From NCBI GenBank assembly GCA_012514865.1, contig JAAYZO010000230.1, positions 1-16,987 of the forward strand: a stretch of 16,987 nucleotides of DNA. Reading direction: 5' to 3'. Origin of the DNA: Lentisphaerota bacterium (GTDB taxonomy: Bacteria; Verrucomicrobiota; Lentisphaeria; Oligosphaerales; JAFGRS01). Positions 1 through 7,432 of the stretch are shown here, in pieces; positions within the stretch are counted from its first letter, which is position 1; the number at the start of each line of letters is the position of its first letter. The position numbers and the translations under genes are program-made. Below the pieces are notes generated by a model. That model ran no database searches, was not told the DNA's origin, and saw only the letters and a list, made by a program, of their open reading frames with translations.

Positions 1-504
1 CTCCTGCACGCCGTCAGCCACTCCCTCACCAAGGGGCTGCTGTTCCTGACCGCCGGGAATATCCTGGCCGCCTTCGGCACCAAGAAGATCAGCGCCATCC
101 ACGGCCTCCTCAACCGCCTGCCGACGAGCGGCTGCCTCTGGCTGGCCGGCTTCCTGGCGATCACCGGCTCGCCGCCCTTCGGGCTGTTCGTCAGCGAGCT
201 GGTCATCCTCAAGGGCATGGCCGAGGCCCAGCGCTGGGGCGTCGCCGCGCTCTACCTCATGGCCCTGGGCGTCATCCTGGTCGCCATGGCCCGCCTCGTC
301 CTGCCGATGGCCTTCGGCCTGCCCCCGACGCCGTCGGGCGAGACGTCGGCGGTGCCGCCGACGCCGCCGCGCCGCCGCGAGGCCCTCTGGTCGGTCGCAC
401 CCGGCCTGGTGCTGCTCCTGGCGGTCCTCGTCCTCGGCCTGCACGTGCCGGCGCCGCTCTGGGACTTCCTGCAGGCCGCGGCGCAGATCGGAGGCCAGCC
501 ATGA
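1..504 (+). CDS. HyfF-like / NuoL-family antiporter subunit of an Ehr-type membrane complex (C-terminal part)
   Basis: The reading frame is open from base 1 and ends at the TGA at 502-504, so 167 C-terminal residues are seen and the N-terminus lies outside the window. The fragment starts in a HAVSHSLTKGLLFLTAGN motif, the conserved His/Lys-bearing helix of the proton-translocating antiporter family (HyfF, HyfB, NuoL/M/N, MrpA/D). It continues with GFLAITGSPPFGLFVSE, very typical of HyfF-type subunits. Three hydrophobic segments follow at about residues 44-70, 80-104 and 136-156 of the fragment, separated by a Pro-rich loop. The protein should be an integral membrane subunit that moves protons or sodium ions, coupled to the redox arm encoded next. 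Its stop overlaps the next start (ATGA, 501-504), so the two are translationally coupled. The family is clear; HyfF rather than HyfB or HyfD is the best match by motif. Confidence 0.87.
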   Translation, partial: LLHAVSHSLTKGLLFLTAGNILAAFGTKKISAIHGLLNRLPTSGCLWLAGFLAITGSPPFGLFVSELVILKGMAEAQRWGVAALYLMALGVILVAMARLVLPMAFGLPPTPSGETSAVPPTPPRRREALWSVAPGLVLLLAVLVLGLHVPAPLWDFLQAAAQIGGQP

Positions 505-2018
505 GCCTGTCGACCTGGCATACCCTGACCGCCGGTCAGCTCATCCCCACGGCCGCGCTGCCGATCCTGCCCATCGCCGCGCTCCAGGCCGACCTCCTCG
601 CGGCCGTCGCCGACGGCGAGCGCGTCAGCGCCCTCTTCGGCTGGCGTCTCACGCCGGACTGCGTCCGGGTCGTCGCGGTCCTGGCCGCCGACGCCGCCGG
701 CCGGCTGCGCGTCGCCGCGGCCGACGTCGGCAGCGAGATGCCGTCGCTGACTCCGGCCTGCCCCCAGGTGCACCTCTTCGAACGCGAGATCGCCGAGCAG
801 ACCGGCGTCGTCCCGGTCGGGCACCCGTGGTGCAAGCCGGTGCGCTTCGCCCCGATGGACTACCCCGGCACGGCCGCACCCGCCGACCGCGCCACACCCC
901 CCATCGGCGTCATGGACTTCTTCCGCATGGACGGCGATGAGGTCCACGAGGTCGCCGTCGGACCGGTGCACGCCGGCGTCATCGAGCCCGGGCACTTCCG
1001 CTTCCAGTGCCACGGCGAGACCGTCTACCACCTCGAGATCTCGCTCGGCTACCAGCACCGCGGCATCGAGAAGCGCCTCGTCGGCGGGCCGCACCCGCGC
1101 AGCTTCCACCAGATCCAGGCCGCCGCCGGCGATACCAGCATCGGCCATGGCCTCTCCTACTGCCAGGCCTGCGAGGCCCTCGCCGGCAGCCGCGTCTCGG
1201 CACGCGCCCAGGCCATCCGCGGCATCGCCCTCGAACTGGAGCGCCTCGCCAACCACACCGGCGACCTCGGCGCCCTCGCCGGCGACGTCGGCTTCCTCCC
1301 TACCCAGAACTACTGCGGCGCCATCCGCGGTGACTTCCTCAATATGACGGCACTGCTCTGCGGCAGCCGCCTCGGCCGCGACCTCCTGCGCCCGGGCGGG
1401 GTCGCCTTCGACCTCGAGCCCACGCGCGTCGACGACCTGCGCCGCCGCCTCGACAAGGCCGACCGCGAGGTCACCAACGCCGTCGAGCTGATGTTCGCTA
1501 CCGCCTCGGTGCCGGCCCGCTTCGAGGACACCGGCCGGGTCGATAGGGCCCTCGCCGAGGCCATCGGCCTGGTCGGACCCGCCGCCCGCGCCTCCGGGCT
1601 GCCCCGCGATGTCCGCCAGGACCACCCCAGCGGCATCTACCAGGTCCAGCACCCGCCCGTCAGCGTCTGGAACAGCGGCGATGTCTTCGCCCGCGCCACC
1701 GTGCGCTGGCTCGAGATCCAGCGCTCGCTGCGCTTCATCCGCGAGGTCCTGGCCGGGCTGCCCCCGGAACGCGAGGACAGGCCCGCCGGAGCCCTGGCGC
1801 CCGAGAGCCTGGTCGTGACCCTCAACGAAGGCTGGCGCGGCGAGATCTGCCACGTCGCCATCACCGACAGCCAGGGACACTTCGCCCGCTATAAGGTCGT
1901 CGACCCCTCGTTCCATAACTGGTTCGGACTGGCACTGGCCCTGCGCAGCCAGGCCATCTCCGACTTCCCGCTCTGCAACAAGAGCTTCAACCTCTCCTAC
2001 TGCGGCTTCGATCTGTGA
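501..2018 (+). CDS. NuoCD/HyfG-like large subunit lacking NiFe ligands (Ehr complex)
   Basis: This 505-residue protein has the two-domain layout of HycE/HyfG. Residues 1 to about 115 are a NuoC (30 kDa) domain ending in the typical LFEREIAEQTGVVPVGHPW segment. The rest is the NuoD/49-kDa large-subunit fold, with GHFRFQCHGE and YQHRGIEK. In [NiFe] hydrogenases two CxxC pairs hold the metal. Here the N-terminal CGICxxxH site reads AGDTSIGH (residues 209-216), keeping His216 but with Ala209 and Thr212 in place of the cysteines. The C-terminal DPCxxC site reads FNLSYCGFDL, with Ser499 and Gly502 at the ligand positions. Cys492 and Cys501 are present but not in CxxC spacing. Active hydrogenase is therefore unlikely; energy-converting hydrogenase-related (Ehr) complexes have exactly this loss. 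The substrate is unknown; quinone or another carrier, with ferredoxin as partner, is possible. ATG overlaps the upstream stop. Confidence 0.9.
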   Translation: MSLSTWHTLTAGQLIPTAALPILPIAALQADLLAAVADGERVSALFGWRLTPDCVRVVAVLAADAAGRLRVAAADVGSEMPSLTPACPQVHLFEREIAEQTGVVPVGHPWCKPVRFAPMDYPGTAAPADRATPPIGVMDFFRMDGDEVHEVAVGPVHAGVIEPGHFRFQCHGETVYHLEISLGYQHRGIEKRLVGGPHPRSFHQIQAAAGDTSIGHGLSYCQACEALAGSRVSARAQAIRGIALELERLANHTGDLGALAGDVGFLPTQNYCGAIRGDFLNMTALLCGSRLGRDLLRPGGVAFDLEPTRVDDLRRRLDKADREVTNAVELMFATASVPARFEDTGRVDRALAEAIGLVGPAARASGLPRDVRQDHPSGIYQVQHPPVSVWNSGDVFARATVRWLEIQRSLRFIREVLAGLPPEREDRPAGALAPESLVVTLNEGWRGEICHVAITDSQGHFARYKVVDPSFHNWFGLALALRSQAISDFPLCNKSFNLSYCGFDL

Positions 2019-2028
2019 GGGCCTTGCC

Positions 2029-2787
2029 GTGCTTCAGGTGATCCAAGCCCGTCTGCTCCAGGGGCATCGCACCATCCCCTTCCCCAAGGCCGAGCCGGTG
2101 GTCCCGGACCGCCTCCGCGGCCTGCCGCGCCTCGAGCCGTCGCGGTGCCCGGCCGAGTGCCGGCGCTGCGCCGAGGCCTGCCCGGTCGCGTGCGTGCACC
2201 ACCACGACGGACGCCTCACCCTCGACCTCGGACAATGCCTCTTCTGCGGTGCCTGCCAGCGCGCCTGCCCCAGCGGCGCCCTCGCCTTCACCAACGGCAC
2301 CAGCCTGGCCACCCGCCGACGCGACGACCTCGTCCTCCAGGGCCAGGAACTCCAGCGCGCCGAGGCCCTCGGCAAGGAGCTGCGCCGCCTCTTCGGGCGC
2401 TCCCTCAAGCTGCGCCAGGTCAGCGCCGGCGGCTGCAATGGCTGTGAGGTGGATATCAACGTCCTCGGGACGCCGGTCTTCGACATGGGCCGCTTCGGCC
2501 TGCAGGTGGTCGCCTCGCCGCGACATGCCGACGCCATGATCGTGACCGGGCCGGTCACGGAGAACATGCGCCTCGGCCTGCAGAAGACCTACGAGGCGAT
2601 GGCCGCGCCGAAGCTGGTCATCGCCTGCGGCGCCTGCGCCATCAGCGGCGGCCCCTTCCGCGATCACGACGAGGTCCACAACGGCGTCGGCAGCCTCATC
2701 CCCGTCGACCTCTTCATCCCCGGCTGCCCGCCTCACCCGATCACCATCCTCGACGGCCTCCTGCGCCTCCTCGGTCGCTCGCGCTGA
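2029..2787 (+). CDS. Ferredoxin-NuoB/HyfI fusion, iron-sulfur subunit of the Ehr-type complex
   Basis: A 252-residue protein starting at GTG 2029, with GAGG (2016-2019) as ribosome site, 10 nt after the large-subunit stop. Residues 36-85 are a two-cluster ferredoxin domain of NuoI/HyfH type: Cys40, 44, 47 and 51 form CxxxCxxCxxxCP, and Cys70, 73, 76 and 80 form CxxCxxCxxxCP. From about residue 120 it is a NuoB/HyfI small subunit: GGCNGCEVDI (Cys136, Cys139), GPVTENM, ACGACAISGGPF (Cys200, Cys203) and PGCPPHP (Cys233). These can bind the cluster nearest the large-subunit active site. The CxxC spacing at 136-139 is the hydrogenase type; complex I NuoB has adjacent cysteines. The fusion of two normally separate subunits makes a single electron wire of three 4Fe-4S clusters. 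It appears to be the last gene of the operon. Confidence 0.9.
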   Translation: MLQVIQARLLQGHRTIPFPKAEPVVPDRLRGLPRLEPSRCPAECRRCAEACPVACVHHHDGRLTLDLGQCLFCGACQRACPSGALAFTNGTSLATRRRDDLVLQGQELQRAEALGKELRRLFGRSLKLRQVSAGGCNGCEVDINVLGTPVFDMGRFGLQVVASPRHADAMIVTGPVTENMRLGLQKTYEAMAAPKLVIACGACAISGGPFRDHDEVHNGVGSLIPVDLFIPGCPPHPITILDGLLRLLGRSR

Positions 2788-2790
2788 AAG

Positions 2791-2818
2791 CGCCGCCAAG
2801 GGCACCGAGACTGCGGCG
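2791..2818 (+). terminator. Weak hairpin after the Ehr-type operon
   Basis: CGCCGC (2791-2796) can pair with GCGGCG (2813-2818) across a 16-nt loop, starting 3 nt after the stop codon. There is no T-run, so this is at best a weak or Rho-assisted end. The rest of the 162-base gap to 2949 holds only the short repeat at 2868-2894. Confidence 0.25.
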
Positions 2819-2867
2819 GTGCTTGTCCGAGTCGTCGACGAAGCGTTTCGCGGGAAGAGGGAACTGA

Positions 2868-2894
2868 ACCACGAAAGGCACGAAAAGCACGAAA
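2868..2894. repeat. Nonamer repeat, three units of NNCACGAAA
   Basis: Three successive 9-base units, ACCACGAAA, GGCACGAAA and AGCACGAAA. It is A-rich and unlike the surrounding GC-rich DNA. From general experience, near-identical CACGAAA strings recur in intergenic DNA of many environmental genomes, where they give spurious NHERHEKHE peptides. It lies between two gene ends (operon stop at 2787, SDR stop at 2950). Confidence 0.6.
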
Positions 2895-2949
2895 TGGAAG
2901 ACATGGAGCTTCCGTCACTGGCATGGAACGGCCAGTGGCGGAAGATCCG

Positions 2950-3720
2950 TCAGGCGACCGACCAGCCGCCGTCGACGACCAGGGCCGCGCCGGTCATGTA
3001 GCTCGAGGCGTCACTCGCCAGGAACAGCGCCGGGCCCTGAATCTCGCGCAGTTCGGCCCAGCGCTGAAAGGCGGTCTGACCCACCACGGCACGGGCCTTC
3101 GCCGGGTCGTCGAGCAGCGCCTGGTTGATCTCCGTCAGGAAGGGCCCCGGGCACAGCGCGTTGCAGCGCACCCCGCTCGACGCCCACTCCAGCGCCAGAG
3201 CCCGCGTCAGGCCGATGACGCCCGCCTTGCTGGCGCAGTACGCCGTGCGCTCGCGCAGGCCGATCGTGCCGAGCACCGAGGCGACGTTGATCACCGAGCC
3301 GCTACCCTGCTCCTTGAGCACCCGCGACACGGCCCGGCAGCACAGCCAGGTGCCGCGCAGGTTGACGTCGACCACGCGCTCGAAATCCGCCACCGGGAAG
3401 TCCTCGATCGGATGGCGGATGTTGATGCCGGCGCTGTTGACCCAGATATCGATCCGGCCCCACTGGCCGCGAACCCGCTCGACCAGCGCCTCGACGGCCG
3501 CCGGGTCGGTCACATCGCAGGCCAGGCCCGCGCCGCCCCGGCCTCCCGCCGCCTGGATCTCGACGATCGCCTGCGAGGCCTCGGCGCCATGACGCGAACA
3601 CAGCACCACCTCGGCACCGGCCTGCGCCAGTGCCAGCCCCATCGCCTTGCCGAGGCCCTTGCTGCCACCGGTCACCACCGCCACCCGGCCATCCAGACGA
3701 AACTGCGACAGGACATCCAT
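2950..3720 (-). CDS. SDR-family oxidoreductase, gluconate 5-dehydrogenase-like
   Basis: A 256-residue classical short-chain dehydrogenase/reductase, close to the usual 250-260. The Rossmann glycine motif TGGSKGLG is at residues 17-24, an NSAG motif follows, and the catalytic set is Ser148, Tyr161 and Lys165 (NVAS and YCASK). The C-terminal DGGWSVA is typical. The opening RLDGRVAVVTGGSKGLGKA and the overall pattern resemble gluconate 5-dehydrogenase / 2-deoxy-D-gluconate 3-dehydrogenase proteins, which interconvert keto and hydroxy sugar acids with NAD(P)H. Substrate cannot be fixed from sequence. The start is ATG at 3720, preceded by GAGG and AGGGGG; the open frame runs much further upstream, but only because of antisense coding of the next gene. 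It is divergent from the GH20-like gene, which suggests a shared role in carbohydrate use. Confidence 0.88.
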   Translation of the reverse strand: MDVLSQFRLDGRVAVVTGGSKGLGKAMGLALAQAGAEVVLCSRHGAEASQAIVEIQAAGGRGGAGLACDVTDPAAVEALVERVRGQWGRIDIWVNSAGINIRHPIEDFPVADFERVVDVNLRGTWLCCRAVSRVLKEQGSGSVINVASVLGTIGLRERTAYCASKAGVIGLTRALALEWASSGVRCNALCPGPFLTEINQALLDDPAKARAVVGQTAFQRWAELREIQGPALFLASDASSYMTGAALVVDGGWSVA

Positions 3721-3776
3721 GATCCTCAGGCCCCCTGTGTGAAAACGCCTGCTGGCGCCCCCGCGGCGCCGCGCGC

Positions 3777-3805
3777 AGTATAGCCCGGCACGCGCCCGAC
3801 GGCCA
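3777..3805 (-). promoter_or_regulatory. Putative promoter of the SDR gene
   Basis: On the minus strand TATACT (3782-3777) is followed by G and preceded by a 17-nt spacer and TGGCCG (3805-3800). The same arrangement, TGGCCA-N17-TATACT, occurs ahead of the tadA operon at 16650-16678. The predicted leader then runs into the perfect palindrome CGCGGCGCCGCG (3762-3773). It sits in the 168-base divergent region and overlaps the promoter candidate of the opposite gene. Confidence 0.45.
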
Positions 3806-3808
3806 GCC

Positions 3809-3837
3809 TTGCCGATGGCGCCCGCGGGCACTACGGT
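3809..3837 (+). promoter_or_regulatory. Putative promoter of the GH20-like gene
   Basis: TTGCCG (3809-3814), a 17-nt spacer and TACGGT (3832-3837), followed by GACCGCCGTGGGC. This downstream block closely matches the one after TATAGT ahead of murD (7380-7392), at the same distance from the start codon. A small hairpin, GTGCCG-CGCC-CGGCAC (3852-3867), follows in the leader, before the GGAGG ribosome site (3877-3881). Confidence 0.4.
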
Positions 3838-3888
3838 GACCGCCGTGGGCCGTGCCGCGCCCGGCACCGCCCGCCCGGAGGTCCTGCT

Positions 3889-6800
3889 ATGGCACGCCTT
3901 GCGACCCTCTGCGCCCTCTCGGCTCTGACCGCCTGGCTCGCTGCGGCGACGGCCGCCGAGCCGGTCGTCACGCCGATCGCCTCGCCCGACGACTGGCTGC
4001 GCTGGGTGATCCCCCTGCCGAAGGAGGCGTCTCTGCCGACCCAGGTGACGCTGGATGCCTCCGCGGTGCGCCTGGTTCTCGATCCAGGCGCCGGCCCCAG
4101 CGCCGGCACCGGCTTCCGCCAGCTCCAGGCGCTCTTCCGGGAGAAGGCCGGTATCGACGGCAGCACCGGCGACATCTTCGAGATCCGCCTGGGGCGCTGC
4201 GACGAGGCCGGCCGCATCGGCGACGAGGCCATCCCCGGCGCCGAACGCCTGCGCGAGCTGCCCAACCGCGACCAGGCCTACGTCATCCGCGCTGTCGGCG
4301 AGCGCCGCATCGTCCTCGCCGCCCTCGAGTCGCCCGGACTCCTCTACGCCGCACAGACCCTCCGACAACTGCTCGAGCCGCGCTTCCGCGGCGCCATGGT
4401 CACCCTGCCCCTCCTCACCGTCACCGACTGGCCCGACCTCGCCGAACGCGGTGAGTGGGGCGGTTCGTCGATGCGCGACATCGAGTGGCTCGCCGAACGC
4501 CGCATGAACCTCGTCGAGTTCCACACCGAACACCGGGTCACCGCCGATGGCCAGCCGGTCGCCACCGTCGACTCGGCACTCCTCCGGCGCGGCGAACTCC
4601 ACGCCGTGCACATGGTCCCGATCATCTCTCACCTCAACGGCATGGGCCAGCGCGGTGTCTACGAGGCCTTCCCCGAACTCCGCGGCAAGGGCTCCGCCGC
4701 CGTCTACAAGACCCCGACCGCCGACCTGGTGGCGCCGTGCGCCTCCCAGCCGCGCCTGGTCGAGGTCCTCGCCGGCTGGATGCGCGCCCTGGCCGCGACG
4801 GCGTCGGTCCGCGACATCTCCTGCTGGCTGGGCGAGCTGCGGCAGCACTGCGACTGCGAGGCCTGCCGCCAGACCGGGCAGTTCGCCCTCGAGGCGCGCG
4901 CCTTCGTCGCCGCCTGGCGCCTCGCCCGCCAGACCGTGCCCGACCTCCGCATCCGCGTCCTCCTCACCCAGGGCAGCTACGACAGCAACGACCGCGTCCT
5001 CGCCGAAATCCCGCCAGAGGTCGGCGTCACCTACTACGACGGCGGCCGCACCTACGACTCCTCGCCGCAGCCGATGATCTACCCGCTCCTCGAGGACTAC
5101 GCCGCCAACGGCGGCTGGCTCGGATGCTACCCGCAACTGACGCCGTCATGGCGCATTGTCAGCCCGTGGAGCTGCCCGCACTTCATTCGCTTCCGCCTCA
5201 CCGAGTTCGTCGACAAACGCCTGTCCTGCCTGGCTGGCTATGTCGTCCCGGACAACCGCCTCTTCGATGTCCAGGTCAGCGCCGCCGCCGAGTGGTCGTG
5301 GAATGCCCACGGCCGCGATGAACGCGCCTTCATGACCGCCTGGGCCACCCGGCAGGGCTTCGACCGGCCGGACGCGGTCGCCACCTGGGCCACCACCCTC
5401 GGACCGGCCGCCTGGGACCTCTATGGCGCCCGCTTCGTCGAACGCTACCTCTTCCACCCCCAGAGCCTGGCGAGCCTCCTGACCACCCGCCAGGCCCTGC
5501 CCTACGGCCAGGCCTTCCTCGCCCAGATACCCGACGCGGCCCGCCTCCACGCCAACCGCGACGCCTGCGCCGCGGCCCTCACCCTGGCTCTGGAGGTCGG
5601 CTCCCCCGCCATGGTCGCCGAGAGTCGCGCCGTCCTGGCCTACTACGACATGGTGATCGCCCTGGGCCGCCTCTGCGATGTCCTGGCTGACAACCGGACG
5701 CCGGCCTCCGAGCGCCGTGACGCTCTGCAGGAGCACCTCAACCGCCTGGCCCTGGCCGGCTGCCAGAATCAGGACGCCCTGCGCGACTGGGAGCGCGCCG
5801 TCGCGGTCGGCAGCGGCGGGGGCCGCCTCCGCGAGTCGATCGAAGCCACGGCGGGCACCGTCCACGCCCTCGCCAAGGCCCTGGCGCCCCACGGCCTGCG
5901 CAACCCGGCCCCGATGGTCATGGGCCAGCCCATCGGCGGATGGTCTTCGGAGGACTTCCGCGAATCGGCCGCCATCGTGCGCGAGTGGGAGGTGACGCCC
6001 TTCCTGGTCGCCCCCGGGACCTACGAGGTCACCTTCCAGTACAGCAGCGGCTGGAACGGCCTCCAGACCAGCCGCGCGGCCCTCGTGTCGTGGCCTCGTG
6101 ACGGCGCCGATGCGGCCCGCGTCGAGGTCAGCGCCGACGCCCACCCGGGCACGACCGGCCACCGCAGCAGCGGGAATGTCTACACGCTGGTCCTGTCCAG
6201 CCTCGACCCCGACCGGCGCTATGCCGTTGTCGCCGAGATCCGCGGCACCCGGCCCCAGGACCAGCCCGCGGGCCGCACCGGCTGCAGCGGCACCGTCACC
6301 CTCCAGCGCCGCCGTGAGCACGACTGGCAGATCCGCCTCCTCGAACTCAGGCCCGACGAGCGTGCCGCCGGCCCCGACAGCCTCAAGACCGCCTTCACCG
6401 GCAAGGGCCTCCGCGTCGGCGTGGTCGTCGGCGGCTATGGCTCCGAGAGCCTCCGCGAGTGCCTGCAGGCACAGCCCGGCCTCGATGTCGTGGCCCTCAG
6501 CTACGCCGACCTCCGCCTCGACGAATGCCAGGTCGTCGTCTGGCCGCAGAGCCGCAGCAGCGCGGTGCCGCCGGACCTGGTCGCGGCCCTCGAGAGCTAC
6601 GTCGCGAACGGCGGCGGCCTCGTCGCCACCCACGACGCCGTCGGCTACCGCCAGATGCCGAAGCTCCTGACCGCACTCTGCCAGGGCGGCACCGCGCACG
6701 TCCGCGACGAGCGCTGGCGCTGCGCCGCGGACCACCCCGTGACCGCCGGCCTCGACCCGAAGGCTACCCTGGCGCAGTCCTACCTCGACCACGTCCAGAT

Positions 6801-7023
6801 CGAGCCCGGACCCGCCGGCAAGGTCGTCGCGGTCGCCGAGAAGACCGGCCGGCCGGTGGTCGTCGCCGGCGACCACGGCAAGGGCCGCTACGTCGCCTGC
6901 GGACTCCTCCCCGGATGCAGCGCCGACGCCCAGGAGGCCCCGCCGACCGCCGACGAGACACGACTCCTCACCAACGCCGTGCGCTGGTGCGCCCGCGCCC
7001 CCCAGGACCCGCCGGCGCCCTGA
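3889..7023 (+). CDS. Secreted GH20-like glycosidase-related protein with C-terminal ThuA/GATase-like domain
   Basis: A 1044-residue exported protein. Residues 1-23 form a signal peptide (hydrophobic core, cleavage after ATAA). Residues about 40-150 look like the GH20 N-terminal domain: YVIRAVGERRIVLAALE, then SPGLLYAAQTLRQLL. A barrel-like region follows from about 158 (DWPDLAERGEWGG, then a MRDIEWLAERRMNLVEFH pattern typical of GH20-type strands). The usual GH20 Asp-Glu pair is not evident: the best candidate is WLGE with Glu316, followed by a CxCxxC cluster (Cys321, 323, 326). Residues about 540-680 are helical, 698-835 a beta-sandwich, and 841-1035 a ThuA/glutamine-amidotransferase-like fold (LRVGVVVGGYG, NGGGLVATHDAVGY, DHPVTAGL). 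A role in breaking down amino-sugar-containing glycans outside the cytoplasm is likely but not proven. ATG 3889 has GGAGG 7 nt upstream. Confidence 0.72.
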   Translation: MARLATLCALSALTAWLAAATAAEPVVTPIASPDDWLRWVIPLPKEASLPTQVTLDASAVRLVLDPGAGPSAGTGFRQLQALFREKAGIDGSTGDIFEIRLGRCDEAGRIGDEAIPGAERLRELPNRDQAYVIRAVGERRIVLAALESPGLLYAAQTLRQLLEPRFRGAMVTLPLLTVTDWPDLAERGEWGGSSMRDIEWLAERRMNLVEFHTEHRVTADGQPVATVDSALLRRGELHAVHMVPIISHLNGMGQRGVYEAFPELRGKGSAAVYKTPTADLVAPCASQPRLVEVLAGWMRALAATASVRDISCWLGELRQHCDCEACRQTGQFALEARAFVAAWRLARQTVPDLRIRVLLTQGSYDSNDRVLAEIPPEVGVTYYDGGRTYDSSPQPMIYPLLEDYAANGGWLGCYPQLTPSWRIVSPWSCPHFIRFRLTEFVDKRLSCLAGYVVPDNRLFDVQVSAAAEWSWNAHGRDERAFMTAWATRQGFDRPDAVATWATTLGPAAWDLYGARFVERYLFHPQSLASLLTTRQALPYGQAFLAQIPDAARLHANRDACAAALTLALEVGSPAMVAESRAVLAYYDMVIALGRLCDVLADNRTPASERRDALQEHLNRLALAGCQNQDALRDWERAVAVGSGGGRLRESIEATAGTVHALAKALAPHGLRNPAPMVMGQPIGGWSSEDFRESAAIVREWEVTPFLVAPGTYEVTFQYSSGWNGLQTSRAALVSWPRDGADAARVEVSADAHPGTTGHRSSGNVYTLVLSSLDPDRRYAVVAEIRGTRPQDQPAGRTGCSGTVTLQRRREHDWQIRLLELRPDERAAGPDSLKTAFTGKGLRVGVVVGGYGSESLRECLQAQPGLDVVALSYADLRLDECQVVVWPQSRSSAVPPDLVAALESYVANGGGLVATHDAVGYRQMPKLLTALCQGGTAHVRDERWRCAADHPVTAGLDPKATLAQSYLDHVQIEPGPAGKVVAVAEKTGRPVVVAGDHGKGRYVACGLLPGCSADAQEAPPTADETRLLTNAVRWCARAPQDPPAP

Positions 7024-7043
7024 GCGGTCGCCCTGCAGACGAG

Positions 7044-7140
7044 GGGCCGAGGGTCGAGGGTCAGAGGTCAGAGGTCGGAGGTCGGAGGTCGGAGGTCGGA
7101 GGTCGGGGGGCGGGGGTCGGAGGTCGGAGGGCGGAGGGCC
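7044..7140. repeat. Heptamer tandem array, GGAGGTC type
   Basis: About 13 units of a 7-base repeat. It begins with degenerate units (GGGCCGA, GGGTCGA, AGGTCAG), passes through several near-perfect GGAGGTC copies at 7070-7106 and decays into G-rich variants. It starts about 20 bases after the stop of the GH20-like gene. The strand is strongly purine-rich. There is no start codon or coding signal; the frame across it translates to SEVGGRR-type low complexity. Confidence 0.8.
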
Positions 7141-7149
7141 GTCGCGCTC

Positions 7150-7287
7150 GCTGGCTCCCTGCGGTGTTGAACGTTGGGCGTTCGGCGTTCAGCGTTCGGC
7201 GTTCAGCGCGGCTCGGGGGGCGAGGGGCGGGGGTTCAGCGTTGGACATTGAGCGTTGGGCGTTCGGCGTTCCCTTTCCCGCGGGTCG
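7150..7287. repeat. Heptamer-phased dispersed repeat, GCGTTCR type, with inverted copies at the window end
   Basis: After a 31-base lead (7150-7180) whose exact reverse complement lies at 16911-16941, the sequence runs in 7-base units such as GTTCGGC and GTTCAGC, then G-rich units, then CAGCGTT and GGACATT. It closes with a block at 7262-7287 matched at 25 of 26 bases, in reverse complement, by 16723-16748. The 7-base phase is kept even through the non-repetitive closing block. Together with the array at 7044-7140 this fills most of the 409-base gap before murD. Confidence 0.75.
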
Positions 7288-7373
7288 AGGGCCTCCTCAC
7301 CCCGAACGCGCCGTGTCCAACGGCCCCCGCGATTTCCTTCGCCGCCGCCCGACGACAGCGCGGCTCGGGCCGC

Positions 7374-7410
7374 TATAGTGAACGCCGTGCGGAGCGCGCG
7401 CTCCGCGGCG
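7374..7410 (+). promoter_or_regulatory. Putative murD promoter -10 and leader hairpin
   Basis: TATAGT (7374-7379) followed by GAACGCCGTGCGG; no convincing -35 is seen. If transcription starts near 7385, the RNA begins with a strong hairpin: CGCC (7383-7386) and GCGGAGC (7389-7395) pair with GCTCCGC (7400-7406) and GGCG (7407-7410) around GCGC. The inner 18 bases, 7389-7406, are a perfect palindrome. The ribosome site AGGAGG (7419-7424) lies just downstream. Confidence 0.5.
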
Positions 7411-7432
7411 GTGTTCACAGGAGGCGACGGCT

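Noticed and set aside
252..1916. Long minus-strand open frame opposite the large-subunit gene
   Set aside because: Low-complexity Asp/Val/Ala-Gly composition typical of an antisense shadow in GC-rich DNA; the plus strand has clear NuoCD motifs.
501..2018. Annotation as an active group 4 [NiFe] hydrogenase large subunit
   Set aside because: All four NiFe-ligand cysteine positions are substituted, so catalysis on hydrogen is not supported.
2819..3001. Small ORF containing the peptide NHERHEKHE
   Set aside because: The peptide comes from the CACGAAA nonamer repeat; there is no ribosome site or family support.
3721..5136. N-terminal extension of the SDR reading frame to 728 residues
   Set aside because: The added part is antisense to the GH20-like gene and has no motif; the SDR starts naturally at 3720 with a ribosome site and normal family length.
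5146..6876. 576-residue minus-strand open frame
   Set aside because: Shadow of the GH20-like gene; Gly/Ala/Asp/Val-biased with no domain signature.
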